This document shows, one piece after another, positions 14,876 through 22,111 of a stretch of DNA of 23,641 bases. Origin of the DNA: JAKACU01 sp021821185 (GTDB taxonomy: Bacteria > Bacillota > Bacilli > Alicyclobacillales > SLC66); contig DAHWJX010000043.1 in NCBI GenBank assembly GCA_027343965.1, positions 1 to 23,641 of the forward strand. The letters are read 5' to 3'. The notes below the pieces were generated by a model. That model ran no database searches. It was not told the origin of the DNA and was given only the letters and a program-made list of their open reading frames with translations. Within the stretch, counting starts at the first letter, position 1; every line of letters starts with the position of its first letter. The position numbers were made by a program, and so were the translations under genes.

Positions 14876-15814
14876 TTAGCCACGATCCGCGCGCAACGAT
14901 AATTCGACATCGACAACTTTATCCTTCCATATCGCCCGCTGCGCTTCATACTCGGGGTCTGTTACTTCTCTTGCATCATGTTGATCCTCCAAATCAAGCC
15001 AACGCTTCATGAGATCATCTTTTGCACGGAGCAATTCTCGCGTTGTTGCATCTTGTACTGGGGACACGCGCCGTCTTGTCTGCCCAGACCGGCGAATAGA
15101 TACAATACCGACCGCAAGAATCATCACCGCGAGCACAAGATTGGTTGCTGCTTCAAAATCAGCGGAATTTTGATTATAGGAATTAAGTACAGGCAATCCC
15201 GGCAACGGTTTAGCCTGTTTACCATTCGCGGTAGGCAACATGGTCATAGACATCTGCCAGGGTGTATTGGGCTGTAAATCTAATTTGGCAAACCGCCGAA
15301 ATGTCATGTGATTGGCGATAAATGTCGTTGATACGGTCTCAAACCCTCCTTGCGCAGACAGCGCCAAGGACCCTTCAGGGATTGCCACAAAAAAGGAACG
15401 AACAGCCAATGACGATGACAGCACCAAGGTCGCTCCCTGATCTTGAAATGGAACACTTGCTTGTATCGAGAATGACGTCATCCCAGGATTAATTTGCACC
15501 ACCAAAAGCTGATTCGAGACTTGCTTAGGTGTCGTACTTCCCCCTAAAAACCTCACATTGGTAAGACCTTGTAAAAGAGGAACTTCCACCCGTTTTGCCT
15601 GACCTGAACCGTTGTACAATTGGATCGTATCAACAAGTAAAACCTGTTGAATATTTTTCGTTGGCATCGCAACGATCTGTTCTTGATTGATATACAGTAC
15701 GTTGGCATTGATCGCGGCGGCGCTGGCTGCCCCTGCGTCCATAAGAGAAAACATCAAACCGACAACTGTAAAACTCGCTATTAATCGTTTAATGAAAAGA
15801 CAGTGTGTTTTCAT
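14876..15814 (-). CDS. Unknown extracytoplasmic membrane protein of the ccm operon
   Basis: 312 residues, family not recognised. A signal peptide is visible (KTHCLFIKRLIASF, then a hydrophobic core to about residue 33, ending SAAA). Residues of about 35-220 are beta-strand-rich and extracytoplasmic, with two strand-rich halves (NVRFLGGSTTPKQVSNQLLV; ATLVLSSSLAVRSFFVAIP). One membrane helix follows at 222-240 (AATNLVLAVMILAVGIVSI). The cytoplasmic tail (258-305) is a charged helical pair, LLRAKDDLMKRWLDLEDQHD then VTDPEYEAQRAIW, resembling the segment in the neighbouring CcmI-like protein. The ATG at 15814 overlaps the upstream stop (ATGA) with GAGGT 6 nt upstream. It sits between ccmI-like and ccmA, so it likely serves apocytochrome or heme handling outside the membrane (inference). 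Confidence 0.72.
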   Translation of the reverse strand: MKTHCLFIKRLIASFTVVGLMFSLMDAGAASAAAINANVLYINQEQIVAMPTKNIQQVLLVDTIQLYNGSGQAKRVEVPLLQGLTNVRFLGGSTTPKQVSNQLLVVQINPGMTSFSIQASVPFQDQGATLVLSSSLAVRSFFVAIPEGSLALSAQGGFETVSTTFIANHMTFRRFAKLDLQPNTPWQMSMTMLPTANGKQAKPLPGLPVLNSYNQNSADFEAATNLVLAVMILAVGIVSIRRSGQTRRRVSPVQDATTRELLRAKDDLMKRWLDLEDQHDAREVTDPEYEAQRAIWKDKVVDVELSLRADRG

Positions 15815-16152
15815 CGAGTGACCTCATTTGCTCGCAGACATTGCAACTCTTGTTCCACTTGCTGTGCAATGTGATCTCTGACCGTTTGTTCGGCTTTATC
15901 CACCTGGCTTAGCGTTGACAATAACTCGCCTCTCACAGCTCGATAACTTTGTTCACTCACCTTGCCCATCTGCCGATCATACTCAAGGTCAGCCAACTGG
16001 GCATACGTCATATCCTTTTGTCCCAAAACAGTAATCACTTCATCACTCACACTATAAGGAGATATACGGTTATGGCGAGAAAACATAAACGGCCAAGCAA
16101 GAATAGCCAAACTGATCACCGCGAAGATGAGCAAAGTGACATTATATTGCAT
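15811..16152 (-). CDS. CcmI-like short membrane protein
   Basis: 113 residues. One N-terminal membrane helix (VTLLIFAVISLAILAWPF, about 5-22) is followed by a cytoplasmic-type helical region. AQLADLEYDRQMGKVSEQSYRAVR (51-74) fits the pattern found after the first membrane helices of CcmI (LxxLexDxxxGklseedYxxlr). The TPR domain of full-length CcmI, which holds the apocytochrome C-terminus, is absent. Its exact role is thus uncertain. The ATG at 16152 overlaps the end of ccmF by 11 nt and has AGG 9 nt upstream. It sits at the normal place for ccmI, downstream of ccmF. The next gene overlaps its stop by 4 nt. Confidence 0.65.
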   Translation of the reverse strand: MQYNVTLLIFAVISLAILAWPFMFSRHNRISPYSVSDEVITVLGQKDMTYAQLADLEYDRQMGKVSEQSYRAVRGELLSTLSQVDKAEQTVRDHIAQQVEQELQCLRANEVTR

Positions 16153-18130
16153 TTTTTATAACCTGCCTTTTTGCCTTATCTTGACGTCTTTTTTCCGGCC
16201 ATAGACTCACAAAGGTACCAACGATATACAAGTAGCCACCCGCCCAAATGAAACTAACCAAGGGATTAAGGTGCACCTCAAAGAGCGCCTGACCCGTCTG
16301 ATTATCTGTCCCATCTAAAACAATATAGAGGTCAGTCCATGGTGTGCTATACAGTGCCATATCAGAAGAAGGAGATTGACCATTGTCATAAAACTCGACT
16401 GCAGGCTGCAACACGCCCAATGAGTTGCCTTGTGCTGTATAAACCACCATCTCAGCTGATAACACAACTTTCCCAGATTTTTGGCTCGTTTGTAATCCAT
16501 GGTACAACAGCACATAGTCACCGATTGCCACAGAAGCTCCTGGTCTTAAATTGATGGTAACCTGTTGACTATAACCTCCGGTGCTTGCAAACCCGATCAC
16601 CATCACAATCACAGCCAAATGGACGATGTAGCCGCCATATCGCCTGCGATTTTTACCGATCATGCGAATCAGTGATATGACTGCCGTCTCACTGGTCATG
16701 CGCATACGTGCGTTGACCCCGCGCCAAAACTCCGACAGGATCGTCCAAACGACAAAGCTTGCCGCAAAGTACGAGGCCAACGACAACGGATTTCTATAGC
16801 CAAGAAAGAAAATGACCATCACGATGATCAATGCCACAATAGCCGGAGGCAGCAGAGATTTGCCTAAGTTCTCGAGGCTTGAACATCGCCAAGCCACCAC
16901 AGGACCTATGGCCATCAACAAAATTAGAACAACCCCGATTGGCAGAACGACGGTATCATAAAAAGGTGCACTCACCATCATTTGTGTACCTGTCACTGCT
17001 TCTGTGACAAGGGGAAATACCGTGCCCCAAAAAACGGCAAAAAGAGCACCAATGAATAGGACATTATTTAACAAAAATCCTGTTTCCTTGGACACGATCG
17101 CTTCAAATTTGGCGTCAGCTTTCAGATACGAAAAGCGCCAAACGATGATCACCGTACTAAATATCAGCATCATTCCCACAAAAGACATGAATAGCGTGCC
17201 CATGGGGCCATTCGAGAACGAATGGATGGACCACAGCATGCCTCCTCGCGTCAAGGCCGTTCCAAAGAGCGTCAGTAAGAAGGTCAGCGAGATCAAGATG
17301 ACATTCCATGCTTTAAGCATACCTTTACGTTCCTGAATCATAGCCGAATGCAAAAAAGCAGTCGCAGCAAGCCACGGCATTAGCGCTGCATTTTCAATGG
17401 GATCCCATGACCAGTAGCCACCCCATCCAAGTTCTTCATAGGACCAATGTGCACCATAGATAATGCCGCAACTTAAAAACAACCACGATATCAATGTCCA
17501 ACGCCTTGTAACGCGAAGCCAGGTGGCATCCGTCCGTTTGAGAATGAGAGCTGCCATCGCATAAGCAAACGGAATAAGGAAACCAATATATCCGAGATAT
17601 AAGTTAACAGGATGCACTGTCATACCAGGGTTTTGAAGTAGAGCATTCAGGCCATTGCCATTTAAAGGCGTGTAGGGCAGCGTATCAAACGGATTGGCAA
17701 CTCTATTGATAATGACGGCAAAAAAGGTCATCACAAAGGCCATGATAGCCGTCACAATGGGATGCATCTGTTCACTACCTTCGTGTGTGGTGAACCGTAC
17801 AACCAAGAGATACACGCTCATAATCAAAAGCCAAAAGAGTAGCGACCCTGCGTCCCCGCCCCAAAAAGCAGCGATCCGATACAACATCTCTAAACCCCGA
17901 CTCGTATATTCCGCTACATACGTGTAATGAAAATTTAAGGAAACCAAAAGTTCAATAAGCGCACCAGATGCTATCGCAACAAGCACAAATTGCAAAACGA
18001 CAGCCGCTTTTGCGGAGGCCTGCAAACGTTTATTTTTCGTCACCACGCCGAACGTAGAAGCAAGAAATACATAGGGCACAACAAACATAGAAAGAAATAG
18101 CGCAGCACGCCCTATATCTCCGACAAGCAT
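16142..18130 (-). CDS. ccmF: Cytochrome c heme lyase subunit CcmF
   Basis: A 662-residue integral membrane protein of normal length (about 650). It takes heme from CcmE and attaches it to the CxxCH cysteines of apocytochrome c outside the membrane. Features: NGLNALLQNPGMTVHPVNLY (159-178, with His173), AHWSYEELGWGGYWSWDP (227-244) containing the WWD motif, ENAALMPWLAATAFLHSAMI (246-265, with His261) and TALTRGGMLWSIHSF, followed by more helices. A C-terminal extracytoplasmic domain of about 110 residues begins QQVTINLRPGASVAIGDYVL, and a last membrane helix follows. The ATG at 18130 has a perfect AAAGGAGGT, though 11 nt away. It lies 18 nt after ccmE. Expected heme ligands are present. Confidence 0.95.
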   Translation of the reverse strand: MLVGDIGRAALFLSMFVVPYVFLASTFGVVTKNKRLQASAKAAVVLQFVLVAIASGALIELLVSLNFHYTYVAEYTSRGLEMLYRIAAFWGGDAGSLLFWLLIMSVYLLVVRFTTHEGSEQMHPIVTAIMAFVMTFFAVIINRVANPFDTLPYTPLNGNGLNALLQNPGMTVHPVNLYLGYIGFLIPFAYAMAALILKRTDATWLRVTRRWTLISWLFLSCGIIYGAHWSYEELGWGGYWSWDPIENAALMPWLAATAFLHSAMIQERKGMLKAWNVILISLTFLLTLFGTALTRGGMLWSIHSFSNGPMGTLFMSFVGMMLIFSTVIIVWRFSYLKADAKFEAIVSKETGFLLNNVLFIGALFAVFWGTVFPLVTEAVTGTQMMVSAPFYDTVVLPIGVVLILLMAIGPVVAWRCSSLENLGKSLLPPAIVALIIVMVIFFLGYRNPLSLASYFAASFVVWTILSEFWRGVNARMRMTSETAVISLIRMIGKNRRRYGGYIVHLAVIVMVIGFASTGGYSQQVTINLRPGASVAIGDYVLLYHGLQTSQKSGKVVLSAEMVVYTAQGNSLGVLQPAVEFYDNGQSPSSDMALYSTPWTDLYIVLDGTDNQTGQALFEVHLNPLVSFIWAGGYLYIVGTFVSLWPEKRRQDKAKRQVIKNAI

Positions 18131-18148
18131 CGAATGAGTCGACCTCCT

Positions 18149-18559
18149 TTACGTATTTTTTGTCGGAGCTTTAGCTTCGTACTTTGAGGGGCACTTGATC
18201 TCAAGATTGGTCGCCGTAAGCGTTCCAGCATTCATCGTACCGGTGACAATAACGGGCCATCCATTGGAAAAATCTTGCGGCCTCGCGCCATGGTATTTGA
18301 CAACGAGAGTCTGCTGACCAACTTTATCTTTGATGGCAAATTGCAACGCTTCCGTAGAAGAGTTCCAGACAACGCTGTTCGCGACGATATTGCCACTCAC
18401 CGTCACTGTCGAAAAAGGTGATGGGTTACTTGTAAGTGCCTGTTGAACGGTTAAATAATAACTTGTGGAACGAGCTGCTCCAACTCCAATCAGCGAGGCA
18501 ATCACGATAATGACGAGTACAAATGCCAGCCATAATCGCACTCTAAGTGATTTGGCCAA
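18149..18559 (-). CDS. ccmE: Heme chaperone CcmE, Cys-x-x-x-Tyr variant
   Basis: 136 residues. A single N-terminal membrane helix (about 9-28) precedes an OB-fold domain: STVTVSGNIVANSVVW, ALQFAIKDKVGQQTLVVKYHG, GWPVIVTGTMNAGTLTATNL. CcmE carries heme from CcmC to CcmF. In classical CcmE heme is bound covalently by the His of an HxxxY motif; here the equivalent site reads CPSKY (Cys123 to Tyr127), the CxxxY variant known from archaea and some bacteria. It is the only Cys in the protein. The start is a TTG at 18559, with GGAGG 7 nt upstream and no nearby ATG. Very short spacing to the CcmH-like gene (15 nt) and to ccmF (18 nt). Confidence 0.92.
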   Translation of the reverse strand: MAKSLRVRLWLAFVLVIIVIASLIGVGAARSTSYYLTVQQALTSNPSPFSTVTVSGNIVANSVVWNSSTEALQFAIKDKVGQQTLVVKYHGARPQDFSNGWPVIVTGTMNAGTLTATNLEIKCPSKYEAKAPTKNT

Positions 18560-18574
18560 AACTATCCCTCCGCA

Positions 18575-19048
18575 TTATATATACTTGTCCAGATATTGAT
18601 CAGATGGATTGGCTTGCAACGTTTGTTCTACATTTTGTTGTAACGAACGATTTACCCGAACCCGCAAGGTCCAAAGCACAAAGATGAGCAAAATGACCAA
18701 AATGACGAAAGGAAATATCCACACGGTAGCACCGATTCCTTGCCATGTGGGATCTGCCAACACGGATGGCCCATATTGTTCTTGCATATGTTTTATAATT
18801 TGCGCTTTCGTTGCCCCTTGATTTAACATCCGACTAATCTCATCTCGGATCACCCATGCGCTTGACACTGTCGAGCTAGCCACGGTTTGCGTAGTCGTAT
18901 CTCCCGGTGCATGTAGTTCAGATGCGATCGACCATAAGGCACTTTGCCCCTTAGAACCTGACAAAGCATAGTGCATAAAAGTCACAAAGAGAGAAATAAG
19001 AAGCACGAAGCAAAGTGATATAAATGCCAGTATGCGTTTTGCAATCAC
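18575..19048 (-). CDS. CcmH-like protein lacking the CxxC motif
   Basis: 157 residues, first gene of the ccm operon. It has an N-terminal membrane helix or signal anchor (6-28), an extracytoplasmic helical domain (about 40-102), a second membrane helix (about 104-127) and a short charged tail. The stretch WVIRDEISRMLNQGATKAQI, followed by IKHMQEQYGPSVLADP, fits the CcmH/NrfF three-helix domain (xLRxEVRxxLxxGxSDxEIIdxxVxRYGxxVLxxP). In CcmH the motif LRCPxCQ precedes this; here the position reads LHAPGDTTTQTVASS, so both cysteines are gone. The only Cys of the protein is in the membrane helix. The GTG at 19048 is chosen, with GGAGG about 10 nt upstream; a TTG at 19078 lacks a ribosome binding site. 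Confidence 0.75.
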   Translation of the reverse strand: MIAKRILAFISLCFVLLISLFVTFMHYALSGSKGQSALWSIASELHAPGDTTTQTVASSTVSSAWVIRDEISRMLNQGATKAQIIKHMQEQYGPSVLADPTWQGIGATVWIFPFVILVILLIFVLWTLRVRVNRSLQQNVEQTLQANPSDQYLDKYI

Positions 19049-19100
19049 TTTATTGGGTCCTCCGAATTTGAAAGTCAAGTATCCATTCGATTCTTATATC

Positions 19101-19106
19101 ATTATA
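19101..19106 (-). promoter_or_regulatory. Probable -10 box of the ccm operon
   Basis: A perfect TATAAT on the minus strand, 52 nt upstream of the GTG at 19048. No good -35 is found at 16-18 bp, so positive control is possible. Confidence 0.45.
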
Positions 19107-19182
19107 CTGGAACCCAGCGCGTTGCAGGGCAATGCCATAAAAAATCCTAGGCCCTGTCACCAATCTGTTACTTGTGTGTATC

Positions 19183-19208
19183 TTGCATATGCTACAACCA
19201 CTATGCAA
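19183..19208. repeat. Inverted repeat upstream of the DUF1540 gene
   Basis: TTGCATA (19183-19189) and TATGCAA (19202-19208) form a perfect 7-bp inverted repeat with a 12-nt centre, ending 25 nt before the ATG at 19234. It could be an operator or a leader hairpin. Confidence 0.35.
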
Positions 19209-19233
19209 ACGCTACGTTAAGGAGGTGCTTGCC

Positions 19234-19404
19234 ATGCCATCAGCCGTAAAATGCGAAGTGGAAGAATGTGTATATAACGACAAATTGCATTGCAGTGCAG
19301 AAGCCATCTTGGTACAGACCAACGGCAATGCTATCGTAGGTACGGAGCGAGGAACTTTATGTGCCACCTTCTCCTATCAGCGTCCCGAAAAAAAGAGCAC
19401 CTAA
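19234..19404 (+). CDS. DUF1540 family small cysteine-rich protein
   Basis: 56 residues with four Cys (positions 7, 12, 20 and 43) in the DUF1540 pattern: VKCEVEECVYNDKLHCSAEA, then ILVQ, and a late Cys in GTLCATFSY. The spacing of Cys suggests a small metal-binding fold, but that is not established. The ATG at 19234 follows an excellent AAGGAGGTG with 6 nt spacing, so an upstream in-frame ATG at 19174 is not needed. Such proteins are common in Bacilli and Clostridia, and their role is unknown. Transcribed away from the ccm operon; a hairpin at 19462-19505 separates it from the convergent sugar isomerase gene. Confidence 0.88.
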   Translation: MPSAVKCEVEECVYNDKLHCSAEAILVQTNGNAIVGTERGTLCATFSYQRPEKKST

Positions 19405-19461
19405 ATAACATATCGGGACCAGCGCAAGGTTGAATGACGATGAAATTGATCTACGAAGAGT

Positions 19462-19505
19462 AAGTTAGGGCGCCCGAAAAGATATCCTCGAGCGCCCGTA
19501 ACTTT
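19462..19505. terminator. Imperfect hairpin between convergent genes
   Basis: AAGTTA plus GGGCGC (19462-19474) pair with GCGCCC and TAACTT (19491-19505), with one bulge and one mismatch. T-tracts are short on both sides. It likely terminates both the DUF1540 gene and the sugar isomerase gene. Confidence 0.55.
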
Positions 19506-19514
19506 AGGCTCATT

Positions 19515-20483
19515 TTAGGCCCACCATATTTCAGTATTTTTTTCTTTGATCAATAATTTTTGTAAAAAAGCGACTGCTTTTTGAAAGCCTTCCCTAACGG
19601 ACATCAGACTATCTTCATGTTCAATACTAATAGCGCCGTCATAACCAGCGAGTTGCAACGCACTTAGGATATCGCGCCACACTTGTTCTCCATGGCCATA
19701 GCCCACCGTCCGGAAAATCCAAGATCGATTGCTTTCATCACGATAGCTTTTTGTATCAAGTACGCCATTCACTTTGATATTCGCTTCATCAAACCCCGTG
19801 TCTTTGGCGTGAAAGTGGAAAAGTGCACCGGAGTTCGCCAGTACCTTAATAGCAGACACGGGGTCGATGCCTTGCCAGAACAAATGACTAGGATCGAAAT
19901 TGATCCCGATCTGTTCCCCTGCTTGCTCGCGCAATCGAAGCATAGTTTCGGTGTTATAGACAACAAACCCTGGGTGCGCCTCTAAGCCCACTTGAACACC
20001 ATGTGCTTTTACAAAGGCATTTTGTTCATGCCAGTAAGGGATCACTTTGTTATCCCATTGCCAAGCAAGGACTTTACTAAAGTCATCTGGCCATGCGCAA
20101 GTGACCCAAACAGGGTTTTGCGATGATTCAGATTCGCCTGGGCAACCGGAAAAGGTGACCACCGTTTTGACACCCAAACGCTCCGCAAGCAACACGGTAT
20201 CTTCAAAAACTTTATGGTCTCTTCGGGCAATTTCTTTGTTAGGATGCAAAGGGTTGCCATGGCAACTCAGTGCGCTGATCTCAAGACCACGATCGCGAAT
20301 AGCTCGCTCAAAAACCTCTAATTTAGTCTTATCCGAGAGCAGTTCAGCGGGTTTGCAATGAGCATCATTCGTATACCCTCCCGTCCCGATTTCGACAGTT
20401 TGCAAACCACTTTGTACCACATAATCTAAAGCCTCTTCAAATGGCATCTTAGCAAACAACACCATAAGTACGCCGAGTTTCAC
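19515..20483 (-). CDS. Sugar phosphate isomerase/epimerase-like TIM barrel
   Basis: 322 residues of the xylose isomerase-like/AP-endonuclease-2 superfamily. Barrel strands and metal ligands can be read in order: MKLGVLMVLF at the start, TVEIGTGG (29-36), LEISALSCHGNPLHP (67-81), VKTVVTFSG, VGLEAHPG with Glu168, INFDPSHLFWQGID with Asp197 and His200, FHFHAKD with His223 and His225, and AISIEHED with Glu288. This is the set expected for one divalent metal ion and a ketose/aldose isomerase or epimerase. The sugar cannot be told. The GTG at 20483 has GAGGAG 8 nt upstream, while the GTG at 20492 overlaps that site. It lies about 60 nt after the MFS gene and may be co-transcribed with it. Confidence 0.87.
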   Translation of the reverse strand: MKLGVLMVLFAKMPFEEALDYVVQSGLQTVEIGTGGYTNDAHCKPAELLSDKTKLEVFERAIRDRGLEISALSCHGNPLHPNKEIARRDHKVFEDTVLLAERLGVKTVVTFSGCPGESESSQNPVWVTCAWPDDFSKVLAWQWDNKVIPYWHEQNAFVKAHGVQVGLEAHPGFVVYNTETMLRLREQAGEQIGINFDPSHLFWQGIDPVSAIKVLANSGALFHFHAKDTGFDEANIKVNGVLDTKSYRDESNRSWIFRTVGYGHGEQVWRDILSALQLAGYDGAISIEHEDSLMSVREGFQKAVAFLQKLLIKEKNTEIWWA

Positions 20484-20516
20484 AGGCAACACTCCTCAAA
20501 GTCTTTGAACTTTACT

Positions 20517-20537
20517 ATACGCTTTAAGAAAGCGTAT
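20517..20537. repeat. Perfect 9-bp palindrome between the MFS and isomerase genes
   Basis: ATACGCTTT and AAAGCGTAT around a 3-nt centre. There is no T-run after it on the minus strand, so it does not look like a strong terminator. It could be an operator or an mRNA hairpin controlling the downstream gene. A second small palindrome, TCAAAG-T-CTTTGA (20496-20508), overlaps the isomerase ribosome binding site (GAGGAG on the minus strand, 20492-20497) by 2 nt. Confidence 0.45.
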
Positions 20538-20543
20538 TCGCAA

Positions 20544-22022
20544 TTATTTTAAACCCTCAAGGTGATGCGGTAGCCACAAGACAACGATTAGTCCGGCAAT
20601 GGCAAGAACGGAAAGCGACAAATAAACGCCGTGCAGTCCATAGGCCAAACCCTGCTGCATGGGGAATAAAATATCATGTGGCAACAATCTCGCTGTCTGC
20701 GGCGTAAGGATACGATTAATCCCTGTCCCGAGTAAACCTCGCGCTGCGGGATGCATGGTGGCATAAGAAAGCAGGGATTGATTAAACCACGTTCCAAAAG
20801 CAGCAACACCAATGGTCTGTCCAAGCGTACGCATAAATTGATTCGATGCAGTAGCCGTTCCGCGAAGATTCCATTCGACGCCGGATTGCACTAAGACGGT
20901 GAATGCTGTCATGGAAAACCCAAAGCCAAAACCAACGATCAGCATCACAACAACCAATTGCCATTGTGGAGACCCAATGGTGACAAGTGATAGCCACACG
21001 GTGCCAAAAAGTAGTGCGACCATGCCAAATAGCGTAGTCCTCTTTGCTCCTAACTTCAGCATGAGTCGGCCCCCGATGGTTGCACCAAGCGGCCAGCCAA
21101 TCGACATAGGAGCAAGTGTCAAACCGGAACTCGTGGCACTGTGCATCAATATTCCCTGAATCCAAAGCGGCAAATAGGCGCTTAATCCGATCAAAATTCC
21201 GCTCGCAAGAAAGCTCGCTATATTAGAGACAGAGATGATCCTTAAGCGAAACAGTGACAATGGAAGCATGGGCTCCTTAGCATGAGTTTCGATAATAAAA
21301 AAGAGTACGACAAATAAGATGGCAATAGTAAATAACCCCAACAACGTGGGTGAAGACCATGCATACGTACTTCCAGCACTCAGTAAACCGTACAAAAGCG
21401 AAGTAATCCCAATCGAGAATGTGATGGCTCCAAGATAATCGATATGTTTTTGTTTTTTCTCAAAATGCTCAAATAAAAATATCCAGATCATAATGATTGA
21501 TGCAAGCCCAGCAGGAACATTGATATAAAAAATCCAACGCCATGTCAGATGATCAACGAAAAAGCCTCCAACAAGTGGCCCCAAGATACCTGATATACCC
21601 CAAACAGCACTAAACAAACCTTGAATCTGTGCACGCTGTCGCAACTCATACAGGTCACCTATAATTGTCAGAGTAATTGGGAAGACAGCACCAGCACCGA
21701 TCCCTTGAAAAGCGCGAAACCAGATCAATTGATCCATCGTTTGCGACATTCCAGAAAACATGGAGCCTAGCAAAAACAGAATCGTACCGATTACAAATAT
21801 GCGTTTTCTGCCAAAAAGATCGGACAATTTGCCCCAGATAGGCGTCGTGACAGCGGTTGTCAGAAGATATACCGCAAAAACCCAACTGAAAATCTTTAAA
21901 CCACCCAGATCGCTTACTATCGTGGGCATGGCGGTACTGACAACGGTGCTGTCCATAGCCGTCAAAAATGTGGCCACCATAACTGCGATGGTGACATTTC
22001 TTCGATTGGTTGTGTGGTGCAT
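20544..22022 (-). CDS. MFS multidrug-type exporter, DHA2 (14-helix) family
   Basis: A 492-residue membrane protein with about 14 hydrophobic segments, the EmrB/QacA-type drug:H+ antiporter layout. Family motifs: FLTAMDSTVVSTAMPTI (19-35, motif D1), GKLSDLFGRKRIF (64-76, motif A), WFRAFQGIGAGAVFPI in helix 4 (motif B) and GISGILGPLVGGFFVD (motif C), followed by WRWIFYINVPAG, a DHA2 hallmark. It would export hydrophobic compounds using the proton gradient; the substrate is unknown. The ATG at 22022 follows GGGGGATGAG at about 8 nt. An intrinsic terminator for the upstream gene lies at 22043-22084, so the promoter must be in that short gap or transcription reads through. Confidence 0.92.
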   Translation of the reverse strand: MHHTTNRRNVTIAVMVATFLTAMDSTVVSTAMPTIVSDLGGLKIFSWVFAVYLLTTAVTTPIWGKLSDLFGRKRIFVIGTILFLLGSMFSGMSQTMDQLIWFRAFQGIGAGAVFPITLTIIGDLYELRQRAQIQGLFSAVWGISGILGPLVGGFFVDHLTWRWIFYINVPAGLASIIMIWIFLFEHFEKKQKHIDYLGAITFSIGITSLLYGLLSAGSTYAWSSPTLLGLFTIAILFVVLFFIIETHAKEPMLPLSLFRLRIISVSNIASFLASGILIGLSAYLPLWIQGILMHSATSSGLTLAPMSIGWPLGATIGGRLMLKLGAKRTTLFGMVALLFGTVWLSLVTIGSPQWQLVVVMLIVGFGFGFSMTAFTVLVQSGVEWNLRGTATASNQFMRTLGQTIGVAAFGTWFNQSLLSYATMHPAARGLLGTGINRILTPQTARLLPHDILFPMQQGLAYGLHGVYLSLSVLAIAGLIVVLWLPHHLEGLK

Positions 22023-22042
22023 ATCTCATCCCCCAATGATGC

Positions 22043-22084
22043 AAAAAACCGGGTCCCATAAGGTATGCCCATGGGATAACCCGG
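22043..22084 (-). terminator. Intrinsic terminator of the secreted-protein gene
   Basis: On the minus strand CCGGG-TTAT-CCCAT pairs with ATGGG-A-CCCGG around an 11-nt loop, followed directly by TTTTTT (22048-22043). Confidence 0.85.
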
Positions 22085-22111
22085 CATCATGGTCTGTCTT
22101 GAAAAATTCGA

